A DNA stretch of 64,000 nt from Panulirus ornatus (lineage: Eukaryota > Arthropoda > Malacostraca > Decapoda > Palinuridae). A program made the translations under genes and the position numbers. Under the pieces are notes generated by a model, which searched no databases, was not told the DNA's origin, and saw nothing but the letters and a program-made list of their open reading frames with translations. Location of the stretch: positions 32,306,203 to 32,370,202 of the forward strand of contig NC_092234.1 in NCBI RefSeq assembly GCF_036320965.1, read 5' to 3'. Shown here piece after piece: positions 11,342-24,344 of the stretch (positions are counted from its first letter, which is position 1; every line of letters begins with the position of its first letter).

Positions 11342-12340
11342 TTAGTGCATTACACTTACACTCTAAGAAAAGCTTTATCTGTCTATAATTACCCCCCACC
11401 CCCGGACCAACTTATATGAACGAGTCCTGGCGTTACCCACGACCTTTCTAAAAGCTCCTGTAACCCAAGGCCGCGCTACTTCCAGTGGCAGGGAAATGTA
11501 CACCCTATTCAAGATAAAACTGTAACACTGAAAATCACTAGGATTTTCGACAATATAAGTCAGAAGTTGACAGAACGCTGAAGCCGAGAGGCAATGCAAA
11601 ACAAAGAGGTGCCAGACTTCGAAGTTTTACCAACATCTTTCAGTCCACACAGGTAAACCCTCATTTCCACGGGGGAATATATACATTAAATAACTCTAAA
11701 CAACAATAGATGTGAGGACATCGTGGTGGTACGGTTGGCATACGCCGCTTGTTTCGTGTTCGGCTCGACAGCTGAGCGAGTCAGGTAGAGGCAAAATGTG
11801 GTTGGCATCTACACACTGCAAGAGTCAGCAGCTTACACTATAGCAGGAGAGAAAATTCCGTCGCTTTTCCTTACCTCGCTCAGTTACTTGAACTGTATTG
11901 CCGTGCGTGTCGCACATATGGCCAGCCATCAGAAACACAGTTCGTGTATCTTCCTTCCATCGTGTGTTTCTAAACCATTTTCTAAACTTAAAACACGATG
12001 TTCCATTAAGAAAACACTTAGCAAAACCTTAACTTGGGAGAAGACGATTTCCCCTCCTGATTTTCAGGATAATCCAAAAATTTTGGTCTCGTGTTCTTAC
12101 CATGGGAAAAATTTTCACCAGCGGTGTCATGGCGTCGGGCAAGGCCTGGGTGTTTAACACCTACAGGGTGCTCGTTAGTTATCCCGCGGCGCCAGATGTT
12201 CTCCTGCATCAGCGCCTGCTGGGCTGGGAGCAGCGAGGGTACCTTAGCTTGCTGCAGACTCTCTCAGCACCGAGCTGAACTCTGGCACTACCAACGCCCA
12301 CAAACACACACACACACACTTGGCGTTACCTTACTCCATC
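11342..12340. other. No gene seen
   Basis: Mixed-composition sequence. Two overlapping open frames around 11,800-12,430 are short, lack family motifs and have no consistent codon signal. Confidence 0.55.
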
Positions 12341-12680
12341 ACGAGATGAAGCCTCATACACTCAACTCAGAGTGCGTGTATCTTTCTACAGTATCATACA
12401 CTCAGCTTAAAGTGTGTGGGACGGTCTAGAATCTCACTCACACTTACTCAGAGTGCGCGGAATGTATATAGTCTAACACACTCAACTGAAGTGAGTAGGA
12501 CAATCTATACTCCTCCACACTCAGAGTGCGTGGCACTGTCTACATTCTTACGGTCAGACTGCGTTGAACACTTCAACGTTACAGACTAGGGTGCGTGGGG
12601 GCAGTCTACAGCACCACACACACCCAGGTTAGAGTGCATGTTACGGTCTACAGCGTCATAAAGCCACCATACACGGCCAA
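12340..12680. repeat. Degenerate 40-60 bp minisatellite
   Basis: Repeated imperfect blocks of the form CACTCAACTCAGAGTGCGTG followed by a GTCTACA-like word, about six to seven copies, with strong divergence and length variation. Confidence 0.8.
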
Positions 12681-13155
12681 AGCTGCTGAGGCACATCATG
12701 GTGTGCCCTGACGTCACACCCATTCAGCTTGAGATGTCACACTCCACGGTGGCTCGTGATGTCACACCACCCAGCTAGATGCTGACGAAGTCAGTGTCTT
12801 CATCTTCCATTCAGAAGACACAGGCAGACATCATGACATCCGCTGAAATAACGCTGGGGACGACCGGACACCAAATGAACTGGGTCTTGTGTAAAGAGTT
12901 TTCAAGAGATTTGATTTCCCGTGCGTTGTGACCGGTTCAGATGACTGCGACGAGGGCATCTTCCATGCCGGGAGCACCGCTGGATAACACAGCTCACGAG
13001 ACGCGTGACGCTGAACAAAACGACTAAACTCAACTTCACACAATCTTTTCCAAATGAGTGGACCGTTTTCTATGGCGCCGCTTCACAGCGTTACGTCTGG
13101 ATCAACAATTTCGTCTTCCTCCCTGACCGATCTGCCGCCCCCCAAGCCTGCGTTA

Positions 13156-13158
<3 letters not shown>

Positions 13159-13236
<78 letters not shown>
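13159..13236. repeat. (CT)n microsatellite
   Basis: Perfect CT array of about 78 bp. The 248-codon frame crossing this and the next array (13,005-13,751) is a repeat artefact. Confidence 0.99.
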
Positions 13237-13240
<4 letters not shown>

Positions 13241-13423
13241 GTATCATCGCTCGATCAGATTGTCTCGACGAGCAGCTCGGTGCTTCAGGGGAGATCGAGC
13301 ACACTCGAGGGACGGAAAATGTGACGAAGTCCGCGTCCGGCGAGCAACAGCACAGCGAGCGCCCGTCGTCAGGCATAAGAACACGGGGCGTGTGACGACG
13401 AGCAATCCCTCTCCACCCCCGCC

Positions 13424-13426
<3 letters not shown>

Positions 13427-13475
<49 letters not shown>
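13427..13475. repeat. (CT)n microsatellite ending in an acceptor-like CCCACAG
   Basis: CT array of about 49 bp followed directly by CCCACAG-GTTCG. This resembles a 3' splice site, but no supported exon follows. Confidence 0.95.
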
Positions 13476-13477
<2 letters not shown>

Positions 13478-14103
13478 ACAGGTTCGTGTATCTTTTTCAT
13501 TAGATACCCACAGAAGTCTTCCCTGTGGCAGATATATCTGTGTGTGCGTCCTCACAACCTTGCGAGCTCTCGGCGGAGGAGCAGCAGACTGCACGCACCA
13601 ACGAGGCACTAACACGACACACTGTCATTCGTCCCTCCCCCTTCTTCCCGTGCAACATCCTACGGAGCGAGCGAGCTCCGGGCGAACCTGTGAATTATAC
13701 CAATTATCGACACATGACAGCCATTGTTGTCTTGTAATTCATTGTTTCTAAAAGATACAGATTATATCTTAACCCCATACAACAACCCCTTCTTCAGCAG
13801 CTCCTGGGGGCCCGTGGGGTGGCTGGGGTGGGGAGCGTCGTTTCCGTCTCTGGGTAATAAGCAATTTTACAGTTATGAAATTGGGGACCTGTGCCCTACA
13901 GCGCTCTGTGGGGGCCGGACCGTGAACGGGTTCCGGTGGCGTCACTACCATCACCGGTACGTACCGGGGTCGCCGCTGACCTCGAAGTACGGGATAAGTT
14001 GTGGCTCTTCGGGGAATGGTTCCGTGGACGTCTTCACCAACGGGGCAGATCGCTTGCTCCCACGGCTGCGCCTGGGGAGACGGGTATTCGGAGACTGGTT
14101 TAC

Positions 14104-14104
<1 letters not shown>
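13476..14104. other. GC-richer unique stretch, no gene recognised
   Basis: Composition is higher in G+C than its surroundings (especially 13,800-14,090), and several overlapping 70-145 codon frames exist on both strands. None shows a family motif, and most run into the flanking (GA)n array. Confidence 0.5.

Positions 14105-14148
<44 letters not shown>
14105..14148. repeat. (GA)n microsatellite
   Basis: GA array of about 44 bp. Confidence 0.99.
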
Positions 14149-14153
<5 letters not shown>

Positions 14154-14254
14154 ATTTTGCTACTGAGGCAGAGGCACCTCGTAACGCTTTCCAGGCAGTC
14201 ACCCATCTAAGCGCTAGCCAGATAGATGGATGGAAAGAAGGATCGATAAATAGC

Positions 14255-14367
<113 letters not shown>

Positions 14368-14502
14368 GAAGGTGTGGGCATTCCGACGTTAATTACGTGT
14401 CATTAAGATAACATATCAGCTAGCTGAGGATTAACACGGGGCTTATCGATAACCATCTCTACATGTACTCTCCCACTTCTTACCGTACGCGTCCACGACG
14501 TC

Positions 14503-14504
<2 letters not shown>

Positions 14505-14591
<87 letters not shown>
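14505..14591. repeat. (GA)n microsatellite
   Basis: Perfect GA array of about 87 bp. Confidence 0.99.
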
Positions 14592-14593
<2 letters not shown>

Positions 14594-15230
14594 AGGAGTC
14601 GTCTGGAGAGAAGAAAAGGCAGGGAAGAAGGGGTTTCCAGGTGGGAAGGGAGCAACTAAGGGCGTCACCTAAACGGAAAAGGAGGCTACACGGAGGCGCC
14701 TGGAGAGTGTGGCGAGGGGTGGGATAGAGGAGACCAAGGCACATTACACGAGGAAAGCCACATACCAGATGATCTGATGATCTACGACGAGGTCATCTGC
14801 TGGAGGATAATAACGGCATCCTGTGTCCCTAATCTATACAGACGGAGACGGGATAGTGCAGCAGAAGGCTTCTCAACACCCATCACTCCCTCAGGCATCT
14901 TATGCTAGGATGAACAACCATTTGGCATGGGCAGAGTATGCCGATACTGGGGGGAATTCTTAAACGAAACGATGAATGGAAAACACAGTTGTATGTAACT
15001 ACATTAGCAAGACTCTCTGGAGGCAGAGAGAGAGAGAGAGAGTTCAGACACTCGTCACAGGGAAACAGAGGATGAAGGACGTGGATGAATCATATCATCC
15101 ATCTTGTTCACTGATAATCCTTATCTTCGAAGTGCTTCTTTAACCGTATTCTGAACGCCTCCGAGGCTTCACCTGGAGGGAAGGATAGGGAGAGAAGGTA
15201 GCCTGAAGTGAGAAAGGTACAGCGGTGCAC

Positions 15231-15233
<3 letters not shown>

Positions 15234-15305
<72 letters not shown>
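15234..15305. repeat. (GA)n microsatellite
   Basis: Perfect GA array of about 72 bp. A shorter one lies at 15,026-15,041. Confidence 0.99.
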
Positions 15306-15308
<3 letters not shown>

Positions 15309-15339
15309 TAGAAGGTATTGACAGGATGGGGTAGAAAGA

Positions 15340-15700
15340 GGGCAGAAGGTCATCAAGGCTAGGGGGGGATGGATGTGGTCAAGGTCAGGAGCGAGGATAG
15401 AAGGTTGTTAGGGATAGGAGAGAGGGATCTGGTAACCTAGATCAGGAGGTAGAGTAGAAAGTCGCCAGGGATAGAGAGGAAAGTAGATGGGAGGTGGCCA
15501 GGAGGGTGGAAGGAGGGGAGAAGGACGCCAGGGCTAGGAAGGAGAGTAAATGGGAGGCAACCATGAGGGTGGAGGGAGGACAGATGGGAGGTGGGCAGGA
15601 GGGTGTGGGAGAAGTGTAGAAGGACTCCAGGAGGGAGGGTAGATGGGAGGCGGGTAGGAGCGTGGGTGAAGGGAGGGTAGGGGAGAGAGGGGAGGAGGTG
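15340..15700. repeat. Purine-rich degenerate minisatellite
   Basis: G/A-rich plus strand with imperfect repeats of AGTAGATGGGAGG, CAGGAGGGTGG and AGAAGGACGCCAGGG. Unit is roughly 45-60 bp. The strand asymmetry leaves a Pro/Leu/Ser/His-rich open frame on the minus strand (15,437-15,712) that is probably not a gene. Confidence 0.8.
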
Positions 15701-16503
15701 CATGTGTCTCAATTAGTCGCCAAATAATTGCGTCATTAAGATGAAAAGTGCTGGTCTCTTCTCGCGAATGGGGCCGCTTAAGAGGGGATTATTTTGGTGC
15801 GCGCTGAACTTATTGGATCTTGGCTGTTTTATCTTTGGTCTTGGTCACTTTCATACACCATCACCAGAGCTGGAACGCCGCCTTTTTTTTTTTCATTTAC
15901 TTCTTGTTTTTTATGTGGGAATAAACAATCATTCTATAACTTATTCATGATGAATATCAATCCGGGTTTTAAAAATATTCAAACGATGATCAATTTTTAA
16001 TTGTCAGAAAAAATTTACTTCTTTGTATAACGTGTGCATGACAGGACACGAGTTAACCCAAAAGACATTGGGTAATTTCTTTTCCTTTTTTTAATACAAA
16101 CTAGCCAAGTTATCTGATTGTTTCTATACAGATAATTCTCCCTGGGAACTTGTTTTAAGACACCGTCTACTTGTCTTCATGAGGCTGGGTGAACACTCAA
16201 GAGAAACTGCTACCATTTTCAGTAAGACACATCGACTCTGACGTAACGCTGTAATTGCTGACTGCGGGTTATTTCGTGTCTGTATCACAAACATATGAAC
16301 GTAGCCGACCATATGATAATCCTCTGGCTGAACTATCTCAGGGGGCATTTCTCCTCAAATTGATGGTATCCAGAGAAACTCATGCTCCTCCTTCCCCTAA
16401 TCCCCTAATTCCCACTCCCCCACAAACAAATCTTAAAACGAGTATCTTTCACAAGTGGTCCCATCTCAAGACTCAACGAGGATAAATTAGTTTCGAACGT
16501 GTA

Positions 16504-16504
<1 letters not shown>

Positions 16505-16538
<34 letters not shown>
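16505..16538. repeat. (ACT)n microsatellite
   Basis: ACT array of about 34 bp. The preceding kilobase (15,700-16,500) is AT-rich with no gene seen. Confidence 0.97.
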
Positions 16539-16960
16539 ATTACAACAATGATAATAATAATCATCATTATCATAATTCCACCTTATTCACAAGACTATAG
16601 TCAAAAGTATTTTTGCTGAAATTAATCCTTTTTTTTTACAAATTTTATTAACAATCTTTTTTTCCACCTCAACGTCTTGAAGGCTTCCAGGATGCTGAAG
16701 GCGCTCCACTTCCTCCTAAGAATGGCACCACTGGCCTTCGGTCCAAGACTGTGAAGTACCACTGTAAACATAAATGTAAATATTTCAATGAAATTCCAGC
16801 AGTTCCAACGGACCAATCTCAGGGCCTATTGAAGGGGAGAGCTGATGATGCCTTCACGTCCCCAGCCCCGTACTGTCTGCCATCAAGACATCGGCAGCAA
16901 ACGCCGTCCAACTTCTTGGCAATTACTTCGTCGTCGTCGGTATAAGAGAGAGAGGAAGAC

Positions 16961-17098
16961 ATGCGAGTCATGCAAGATGATCTCGTTCCACTCCAGAGGC
17001 ACAGACTGCTTAAGGAAGAAAATGTCAAATACTTTGATGGCGCGGTGATCTGGGCGAGGCAGATGGTAAGCAAGGGAAGAAATGGATATTTCCAGTAG
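16961..17098 (+). other. Short coding-like open stretch, 45 codons, unidentified
   Basis: An ATG-to-TAG frame reads DDLVPLQRHRLLKEENVK, then YFDGAVIWARQ, ending GRNGYFQ. Its mixed hydrophobic/charged composition looks more like protein than the repeat-driven frames elsewhere. Inside it, CAGATG-GTAAGC at 17,060-17,071 is a good 5' splice donor pattern, so it could be an exon piece or a dead transposon piece. I do not recognise the family. Upstream in the same frame there is a stop (TAA) nine codons before the ATG. Confidence 0.2.
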
Positions 17099-17257
17099 GT
17101 TAGCGTTAGGAGAAGCGGCTCCTGTAACTGATCGTCGATTATCTGCAATTAAAAAAAAATAATTCACGGCCATGGAGACGGTCATGGAGGCAGCAACATC
17201 AGCTAGGATCATAGCCATTCTCAGATACACTGAAGCCAGTCGAGGCCCTGTAATACC

Positions 17258-17494
17258 TTATCCAATCTGTGGCATGTGGACTGATTGCTGAACTCTCCAA
17301 GTAATGAAGTCTACTTCAGACTTTCCCTCTTCACTGACATGCGGAAACTTACGTGATGGTCGGGCAGGCAGATCCTCCTGATACTTTTGTGAAACACTCT
17401 GGAGTTCTTTTCTCTGGGTCTCGAGAGAGGTGCTTTCACTGTGTCTTCTGTGGCAGACGGGACCCTCGTCGTCAACACAGGACTCGCATGCCAT
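17258..17494 (-). other. Hypothetical open frame, 78 codons
   Basis: Minus-strand ATG-to-stop frame with a charged, helix-like centre (ETQRKELQSVSQKYQEDLP) and a Cys pair near the start (ACESCVDDEGPVC). It is not driven by a simple repeat. No family recognised and no strong splice context, so it may be an exon remnant or chance. Confidence 0.2.
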
Positions 17495-17739
17495 GATAAA
17501 TCAGGTGGTGCAAACGTATCTGTTTACGGCTTTCCAAATTAAACCCAAATAGGTTATTCTATGACCTACCACAATCACCACAGCATTGTCAGAGAGGGAG
17601 AGGAAAATAAGTGATGGACTCTGGTAACTGATGCAGGGGATAACCACACATGAAAAACTCTCCTTGGTTATAACACGGCGTGATAATTACGAAATGTATG
17701 TATATAACCAAAAGCAAAGATCAAGGAATGATGTCGCCG

Positions 17740-17835
17740 ACCACGAACAATTGACTAGACCTACACACCTAGTTTGCGAAACAGCGAAGGCATGACCCGT
17801 CAAGCAGGACCACTGAGCCATGCTAACATTTCCCT
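17740..17835 (-). mobile_element. Possible tRNA-derived SINE
   Basis: On the minus strand TGGCTCAGTGGT resembles an A box. About 38 bases on, GCTGTTTCGCAAACTAGG weakly resembles a B box. Weak, because B-box positions deviate. Confidence 0.3.
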
Positions 17836-18439
17836 TTGGCATTCGGCTCTCAAAAATATTCCCCGATCCACCGCTCTCTCTCTCTCGTGACCGTACAGCG
17901 ATAAGGTGCACTGCAGATGCCATCTTGCTGACCTGAAGCACATACACCAACTGGACGAGAATGGAATTCGCAAGCATAGGATGATCGTCTTCCTGAAAAC
18001 TTGTGGGTGACACGCTAGAGCTGAGAACTATCCCACTAACAGACTAAATGTGGTACAGGAAACGCTCACGACATCAAAGAAGGCAGACAAAAACGTGTCG
18101 AGGGGTTCACCATTCTCCTCTATGATTTGGCTGTAGCATAGCCTGGCATAAACATCCGCTGTTTAAAATCACTCATGGTAATATCTTCCTTCTGCTTTGG
18201 TTCGCTTCATCTCGAGATGGCATACTCCTGCGGTGTACTTGGGTAGGCTGCATTATAGAGGGCTGGCGTGGCCCAGAGGTGCTCTGTGAGTTGGAAGTGT
18301 CGACCGGAGAACCAATGCGTGGGTTGCAAGCAGGAGAGCACACGCGTCACCATCGTCAACTAGACACGCTGCAGGAAATCCCTCACTACAGTAGATCTAC
18401 CGAAATACATGAACGGACAGCCGCGAGGGGAGGATGTGG

Positions 18440-18500
18440 GCCGACTACTGCGCCCTGAAATCGAACCCGGGCGGGACCGTAATGCTTAGCTGAAGAAATT
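18440..18500 (-). mobile_element. Possible SINE fragment (B-box-like)
   Basis: On the minus strand CGCCCGGGTTCGATTTCAGG contains a GGTTCGATTTC B-box-like word, with AGCTAAGCATTACGG a short distance before it. Too short to define the element. Confidence 0.25.
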
Positions 18501-18660
18501 TCAATGAACACAAAGAACAGATGATGTGGATTCTGGGAGATATGAATTAGTATCATTCACCTCTACGCTTTGCTTGATATGAAAACAGAGGACAAATGAC
18601 CTTGACCTTTTCAAAAAATGACACTGAACAGATGCGCCCGTGTCCGTGTTGTTTGCTGTA

Positions 18661-18722
18661 ACCCCCCCCCCCCCCTCCCCTTAACACACACATACCCACA
18701 CACACACACACACACACACACC
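18661..18722. repeat. Poly-C tract followed by (AC)n
   Basis: A 15-16 base C run (18,661-18,676), then CTCCCC, then a CA array with one CATACC interruption. Confidence 0.97.
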
Positions 18723-18729
18723 TATGCAC

Positions 18730-20300
18730 GGCGGACAGTGTGGCACACCTGCATCTCCTCAACACGGATGACGCGCCATGTTTGAAGGTGACGCTTTGTC
18801 GGGGTGGCGTATATCAAAAGACGTTTTCACGCAGTGCTGTGATCTGCCGCGCAAGCAGTAAACAAGGCTGTTGCATCATGGCAAACAGGAATTAATGCCT
18901 TCACACAGTTGCACCGAGGCAAGAGAGATGGACGTCGACCATGTGTTCATGGGGATGAACTTCCCTCTCGTATGGCAGGACTCGCGACAGACGAGGCTCC
19001 CGAGGAACTAGTACTACATTGGGGCAATAGGGAAGAACTGCCATCTACCGTAGACTTGTAAAGTCATTAGTATTTGAGCACGGGATCCATTTCTTTTCCC
19101 CTTTTCATGAACACAGGAGGAACTCTTTCTGGTTCTGACGACGGCATGAGAGGCATCAGCCTGAAGTTAACCAGCGAGTTACCACAAGAAACGTGAAAAA
19201 AAGGCATTCTCTGGTACGAGGAACTTGTTTTACAGTACAAGGTCAACGCCGTGAGCTCTAACACGATGATCAAGGATCGGTGAATAAAAAAAATAATGCA
19301 TATGAAGCAATAATGATGAAAGTGAATACTAAGACTTGGAGATGTACAAAATACGCTGACCTGTATGGTCAGATGCCGTTACATACATATATTTACCTTA
19401 TTTTCTGTATTTGTTTCTGTTAAATCACGAAAAAAAAAAAAACTTGGACGAAGTTTTTGTCTCGTTTTACCTGATAATATTCGTCCCATTTTGTCTCATT
19501 GAGACTAATGGCGTCCATAAACGAGACAGACAAGTCTGAGCTGCTGAGAAAATTAGAGGAAAAGGTCATACGCATTATCACGCTCGCTATGAAATGTGTC
19601 TGCGTCAGGGAGGCGGTGTTCCTCCTTCGCACGCCGCCATATGTATACAGCTCCATCCTAGGATGGAATCGCAGTCATTCTCTCTGGCCTGAACGCTCCT
19701 CTGCTCCCGAGGTACAACAAATCGTTTGTTACAGACAAATCTTCAATGAAGGGGCTGGGGGCAATCTGTGCCTGGTGGTCAGTAGACCTCGCACAGAATC
19801 ACTGGCACATATCGGTAAAAGAGCGAGTGATTTGCAATCGTACAGCGGTTGTCACCAAGATGCAAGACAGCCTTGACGAAGACTTAGATCCCCGCTGACG
19901 AGAGCGGGATTCCCAGAACTATACGTCTCGTGTTGTGCGGAGGTTCACATATATTTTTTTTCCTTTACTCTGCTACCGACAAGTGATGGTAATATGCAAA
20001 CTACTGTAGGGTAAGACTGTTCTTAGGAATACGGAACCTGAGCAGATCAGACACAGCTAATGGTTTCCAGAAGCGATCATCAGCCGCGATGATGCAGATG
20101 TTGCCGCCGTACTTCTTCCACATCATGCACCGGGATCGCGGAATCGAATCTGAATGTGCACATGTATATATGAAGGCTGATAATAAATATGTGGAGTCGA
20201 ATCTGAATGTATACATGCATGTATACGGAGGCTCCCCATAGGTTTAAGAATTCAATACGTATGGTCAACAGCTCTGGTCTTACGAACCAATTTGGACCTC
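18730..20300. other. No supported gene
   Basis: Unique-looking sequence. A 125-codon plus frame (19,499-19,876) starts with an acidic/basic stretch (ETDKSELLRKLEEK) but shows no recognisable domain. A minus frame at 19,067-19,273 ends VPPVFMKRGKEMDP, faintly like the PIFKKG..-DP block of LINE RTs. Around 20,130-20,230 a ~60-bp segment containing TCGAATCTGAATGT is present twice. Confidence 0.5.
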
Positions 20301-20308
20301 CAGAATGT

Positions 20309-20398
20309 GCTAAACCCTGCCTGGCTTCAACTGCGCATGCTAAACCCTACCTGGCTTCAACTGCGCATGCTAAACCCTGCCTGGCTTCAACTGCGCAT
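20309..20398. repeat. 30-bp tandem repeat, three copies
   Basis: Three near-identical 30-bp units (one substitution in the middle copy) containing CCTGGCTTCAACTGCGCATG, followed by a short (TA)n at 20,403-20,421. Confidence 0.98.
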
Positions 20399-20698
20399 TC
20401 TTCATATATATATATATATATGAGTAAACTCTTCGCCTGATGAACAAGCATGATATACGTATCTCATAACACGGGCTGCTACAGTTGATGACCTTGTATC
20501 TTAACCACTCAAGGACACGTCTGTGCCATGTATGGCGTGATCCCAAACGACAGTCGTTGGCGAAACTAGGGACATGTGCTCATTAAGCTATGATCCTCCA
20601 AACTAACGTGAAAAAAGAAAGAAAAGAAAATCCAGAGGAAGAAGCTGGCAATGACTGAACTCAGATCATGAATATTGCGAAATGAATCACTCGCAGGA

Positions 20699-20800
20699 GC
20701 CTTCTTGGTGTGGCAGTTAACCTCCCTAGCTATGAATCACGGGTCCCGCGCTCGAGACCCGGGCTGGGCAACCGGCTTACAGGCGTCCCAGCTGTTCATC
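20699..20800 (+). mobile_element. tRNA-derived SINE head
   Basis: TGGTGTGGCAGTTAACC (from 20,706) fits an A box and GCTCGAGACCCGGG (from 20,750) fits a B box; the 44-bp spacing is that of a tRNA. No complete acceptor stem was found. The element runs down to a compound microsatellite about 35 bp further on, as SINE tails often do. Confidence 0.6.
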
Positions 20801-20833
20801 TTTCATTGATTTGCAAGATATGATTCGATTAAA

Positions 20834-21019
<186 letters not shown>

Positions 21020-21020
<1 letters not shown>

Positions 21021-21900
21021 AATGATTAACAACCAAGCGCCAATCTGCTAACAGGAATTAGCGAGTAACTGCCATTGATTGGCAAGGAGCTTGTTCAAAA
21101 CGGCTCCTGACTTGCGGAAAACTTTCCACCGACCGTATACCAAGAGCCACACAAGGCAAGGATACCGAGGCGCGCCTCAACTCGGCGAGTGATGGAGCGG
21201 CATGCGAGCAGCACCTCTGTCTGTCAGGGGTGCGTTTGACACTCCCACCACCAGATGGCTCCCAGCGACGTCCTGAAACACTAATTAACGACCCGCGATG
21301 AATCTTGCATGACCAGGGAACATGCAAGTCGTACTGGGGTCACCACCTTACATGTCACCGTCAGGGAGATGTTGAGGACTCGCATCTGTTTTTCTGACAG
21401 AGGTTCCTCTCGCTCATTAACCCTAATAAGCCAATCAAGGACAAGAACGTCACCATGCTCTGGTGATTACCAAAGATGGCAAAGTGCCATTAAAACAACT
21501 TATTAGGTTAAGATGGCATCGTCAGGTGAGTTCTGATCTTGGCGAAGAACATTTTTAATGAAGGTCGACATGGAATGGTATAGTTCGTTGAGAGTGGTTC
21601 AGGAGGCAACCTAAGCTGGTAGAAATAATGCTCACTGGTCCTTGAACTGGATACGGCCACGAGGCATTATGCCTCCTAGACCAAGGTTATGTACCATTTC
21701 CATCCTCACTGTACCGTACCTGGATGAACAGTTTCTCGAGCAATGTGGGCCCTGATTCCATGTACCGTTCCCCTACCAAGAATGCTGTTCCTTGACCCAC
21801 TGGACGGTTGCTGCACCGTGGTTCCTCTGGAACAAAATTTCCATGAATGGTGCCCAGGGAACAACCTATCGCCAAAGACCTCATAGTATCATCCAGCGAC
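21020..21900. other. No gene seen
   Basis: Mixed-composition sequence without a supported frame, grading into the degenerate array that follows. Confidence 0.5.
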
Positions 21901-22049
21901 CCGATGGATTTGCCCTCAGACCAAGTGCAAGGCTACAGGACCCACTATACCCCAAGGGCCTAATGCAACCTCCAAGAATCCGAAGGATCGCCCCAAGACT
22001 CACTGTGTCGCTTTTGCGTCCAGTACAATGTACCCGAGCGTCCTATGTT

Positions 22050-22960
22050 CCAGAACCCGCTCCCCAATTACCCTCTCTAAAGTCGGTGCTCCAGATCCCT
22101 CCAAGAAATGTCCCTGGTGCATCCAGGCATCTATCCAAGGTCAGGTGTTCCAGACTTACTCAGGTAACGTCCTGGACCAGCATCCAGTTTGTTCCTAAAC
22201 TGAGCGCTCCACGCTCACTCATGTAACGCTCCTCAAACAAATGTTCCAGAGCACTTCAAGAAACGCGTCTGGATTAACTGATACTGACAGCTCTAAGTAT
22301 CGCCCCAGGCCAGAAGTTCCAGGCTGCTCTACCTAATGTTTCTTACCAGGTGCTCCAAGCCTCCCTGACAGAAGCTCATAGAGTAAGTATTTCACATTAC
22401 TTATCAGTCCACAGACGGTTTTCCAGATCACTCGAGTGGTTTCCGAAATGTGTTCCAGACCATTCCAAATATCACCAAAGATCAGATGTTTCAGAAAACT
22501 CTAGGTGACACCGGTGACTGAATGTTACAGACCGTTCAAGTAACACGGTAGACTTGATGTTGCAAACCGATCTAGGTAACATTGAAGACCAGACGTTCCA
22601 GACCGATCTAAGTAACACAGAAGACTAGAAGTTTTCAGACACTCTACGTAGTATCGTAGAACAGATGTTCCCGGCATCACTAGGTAACAGTGAAGACCAG
22701 GTTCTCTAGACTGCTCTAAGTAACATCGTAGGCTGTGTATTCCAAACCTCAAGGCAACACTCCAAACCAGATGTTCCAGACCGCTAAAAGTTACATCGTA
22801 CCCCCAAATGCTCCAGACCAATCTAAGCTACAATTCAGACAAGATGTTTCAGATCTCTGTAAGTAAGATCAGAGACCAGATGTACCGGGCCGCTCTAAGC
22901 AACACCCAGGATCAAGTGTTCCAGACTGCACAAGTAACGCCCTTGGACCACTAACTGGGA
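22050..22960. repeat. Degenerate ~42-bp minisatellite, about 20 copies
   Basis: Imperfect units of the form GTTCCAGACCGCTCTAAGTA, then ACATCG/ACACTG, then AAGACCAGAT. Copies at 22,500-22,930 are the clearest; similar words (CTCCAGATCCCTCCAAG) are traceable back to about 21,900. Confidence 0.85.
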
Positions 22961-23366
22961 TGTCATAAGAAGATCTCTCGGGGCTGAACACAGAAGAATG
23001 CGACTCATTAAGGATTTAATGAGGAGTTCTGACTGCCCATCATCACATCTGATAATAAATCATTCAGCAAAGTTAATTGAGCTCAAACAGTAAAATTTCA
23101 AATCCTGCTTTCAGACAGCAGATGGCGCGTTGAGAAGGAATCCAAGAGTCCATGTGCCAATCGAGAAGGAAGGGGGGAGGGGGGGAGGGGTTACAACCTT
23201 TGGTTTCAACGTGGCTTAAGCCCCTAGATGGAGAGTCAGAATCTTTGGTTCTATCTTAACCCAAGGCAAGGAGATGGCGGATTAGAATCTTAGGGTCCAC
23301 ATGGGGCCGACATAGAGTACGGACGGCACTGGCGTCTGAGAACGGACCAACAGACGCCTGGTATGA

Positions 23367-23447
<81 letters not shown>
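23367..23447. repeat. (GA)n microsatellite
   Basis: Perfect GA array of about 80 bp. The 23,450-24,010 stretch after it is AT-rich with no gene seen. Confidence 0.99.
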
Positions 23448-23451
<4 letters not shown>

Positions 23452-24014
23452 CGAGCACCCCAAGCGGTAACAAGATGCGATCAGTTTACATATCTGGAAA
23501 TATATATATCTTATCTTATGTTGAAGGTTCCAGTCATGGACAAAAGTCCACATCATAGCCGGGTATCCATTGCAGTACAGACTGAATCATGAAACGGAAA
23601 AAAGTAATTCTTGCGTTAATTACGCCATAATTAATTATAACATCTAAACCCCAACAGCAGACCCGCACATAATCTAACTACAAACAAGACAGATTACAAA
23701 ACAGATAGCGGCACAGTGTAACTACTACATCTATTTTTCCTCTTCACTAATGAATGAAATACCTCTCACTCAACATTCGTAATATTGAAGAAAAAAATAT
23801 TGCTTACCAACTATTTGAGATAAAAAAAGAGAGAAAAAAAAAACCGTGGGTAAGATGTGATATGTACAGAATGCCATGAAGGAATTGGAACAATTTTATC
23901 ATATAACGTGTAAGGTAAGTATGGTAGTGGTGTGTGGAGACATGGCGCGGGGACACCCGTCCTCCGCACCATAACGTGTGTCACCTCACTTATCCGTACT
24001 CTGCTCCTGGACGT

Positions 24015-24320
24015 ACCGACACTTGCTCATCTTGCACTACCGCAAAGTACCGTCGCTTGTCCAGTCGATGCCTGACGCAAGGAACACTGCTCGGTAGTAC
24101 TTACGCAAATACCGTCGCAAATACTCTGCCTACCGCAACTATCCCTGCTTGTCCATACGTTGCCTAACGCAAGTACCGTTGCTAGTCTACACCTTGCTTG
24201 TCGCAAGTAACGTCGCTTATCTGTACCTTGTCTATCACAAGTAACGTTACTAGCCCTCACCTTGCCTACCGCAAGAACCGTCAACCGACCGTACCCTGCC
24301 GACCGCAAACATCGTTTCCT
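24015..24320. repeat. Degenerate ~36-bp minisatellite
   Basis: Imperfect units resembling TACCTTGCCTACCGCAAGTA followed by CCGTCGCTTGTC, about eight copies. Confidence 0.85.
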
Positions 24321-24344
24321 AAACAACAATATTTCTCGTCCATC

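Noticed and set aside
13005..13751. 248-codon plus-strand open frame
   Set aside because: Most of its length crosses two (CT)n arrays giving Ser-Leu repeats, and the rest has no motif. The opposite strand is open too, as expected for a repeat.
19067..19273. Minus frame ending VPPVFMKRGKEMDP as a further LINE RT fragment
   Set aside because: Only one short block resembles LINE RT (PIFKKG..-DP); the expected NYRPISL and neighbouring blocks are not found on either side.
19499..19876. 125-codon plus frame as a gene
   Set aside because: Single isolated frame, no recognisable domain, ordinary length for chance in a 64-kb window.
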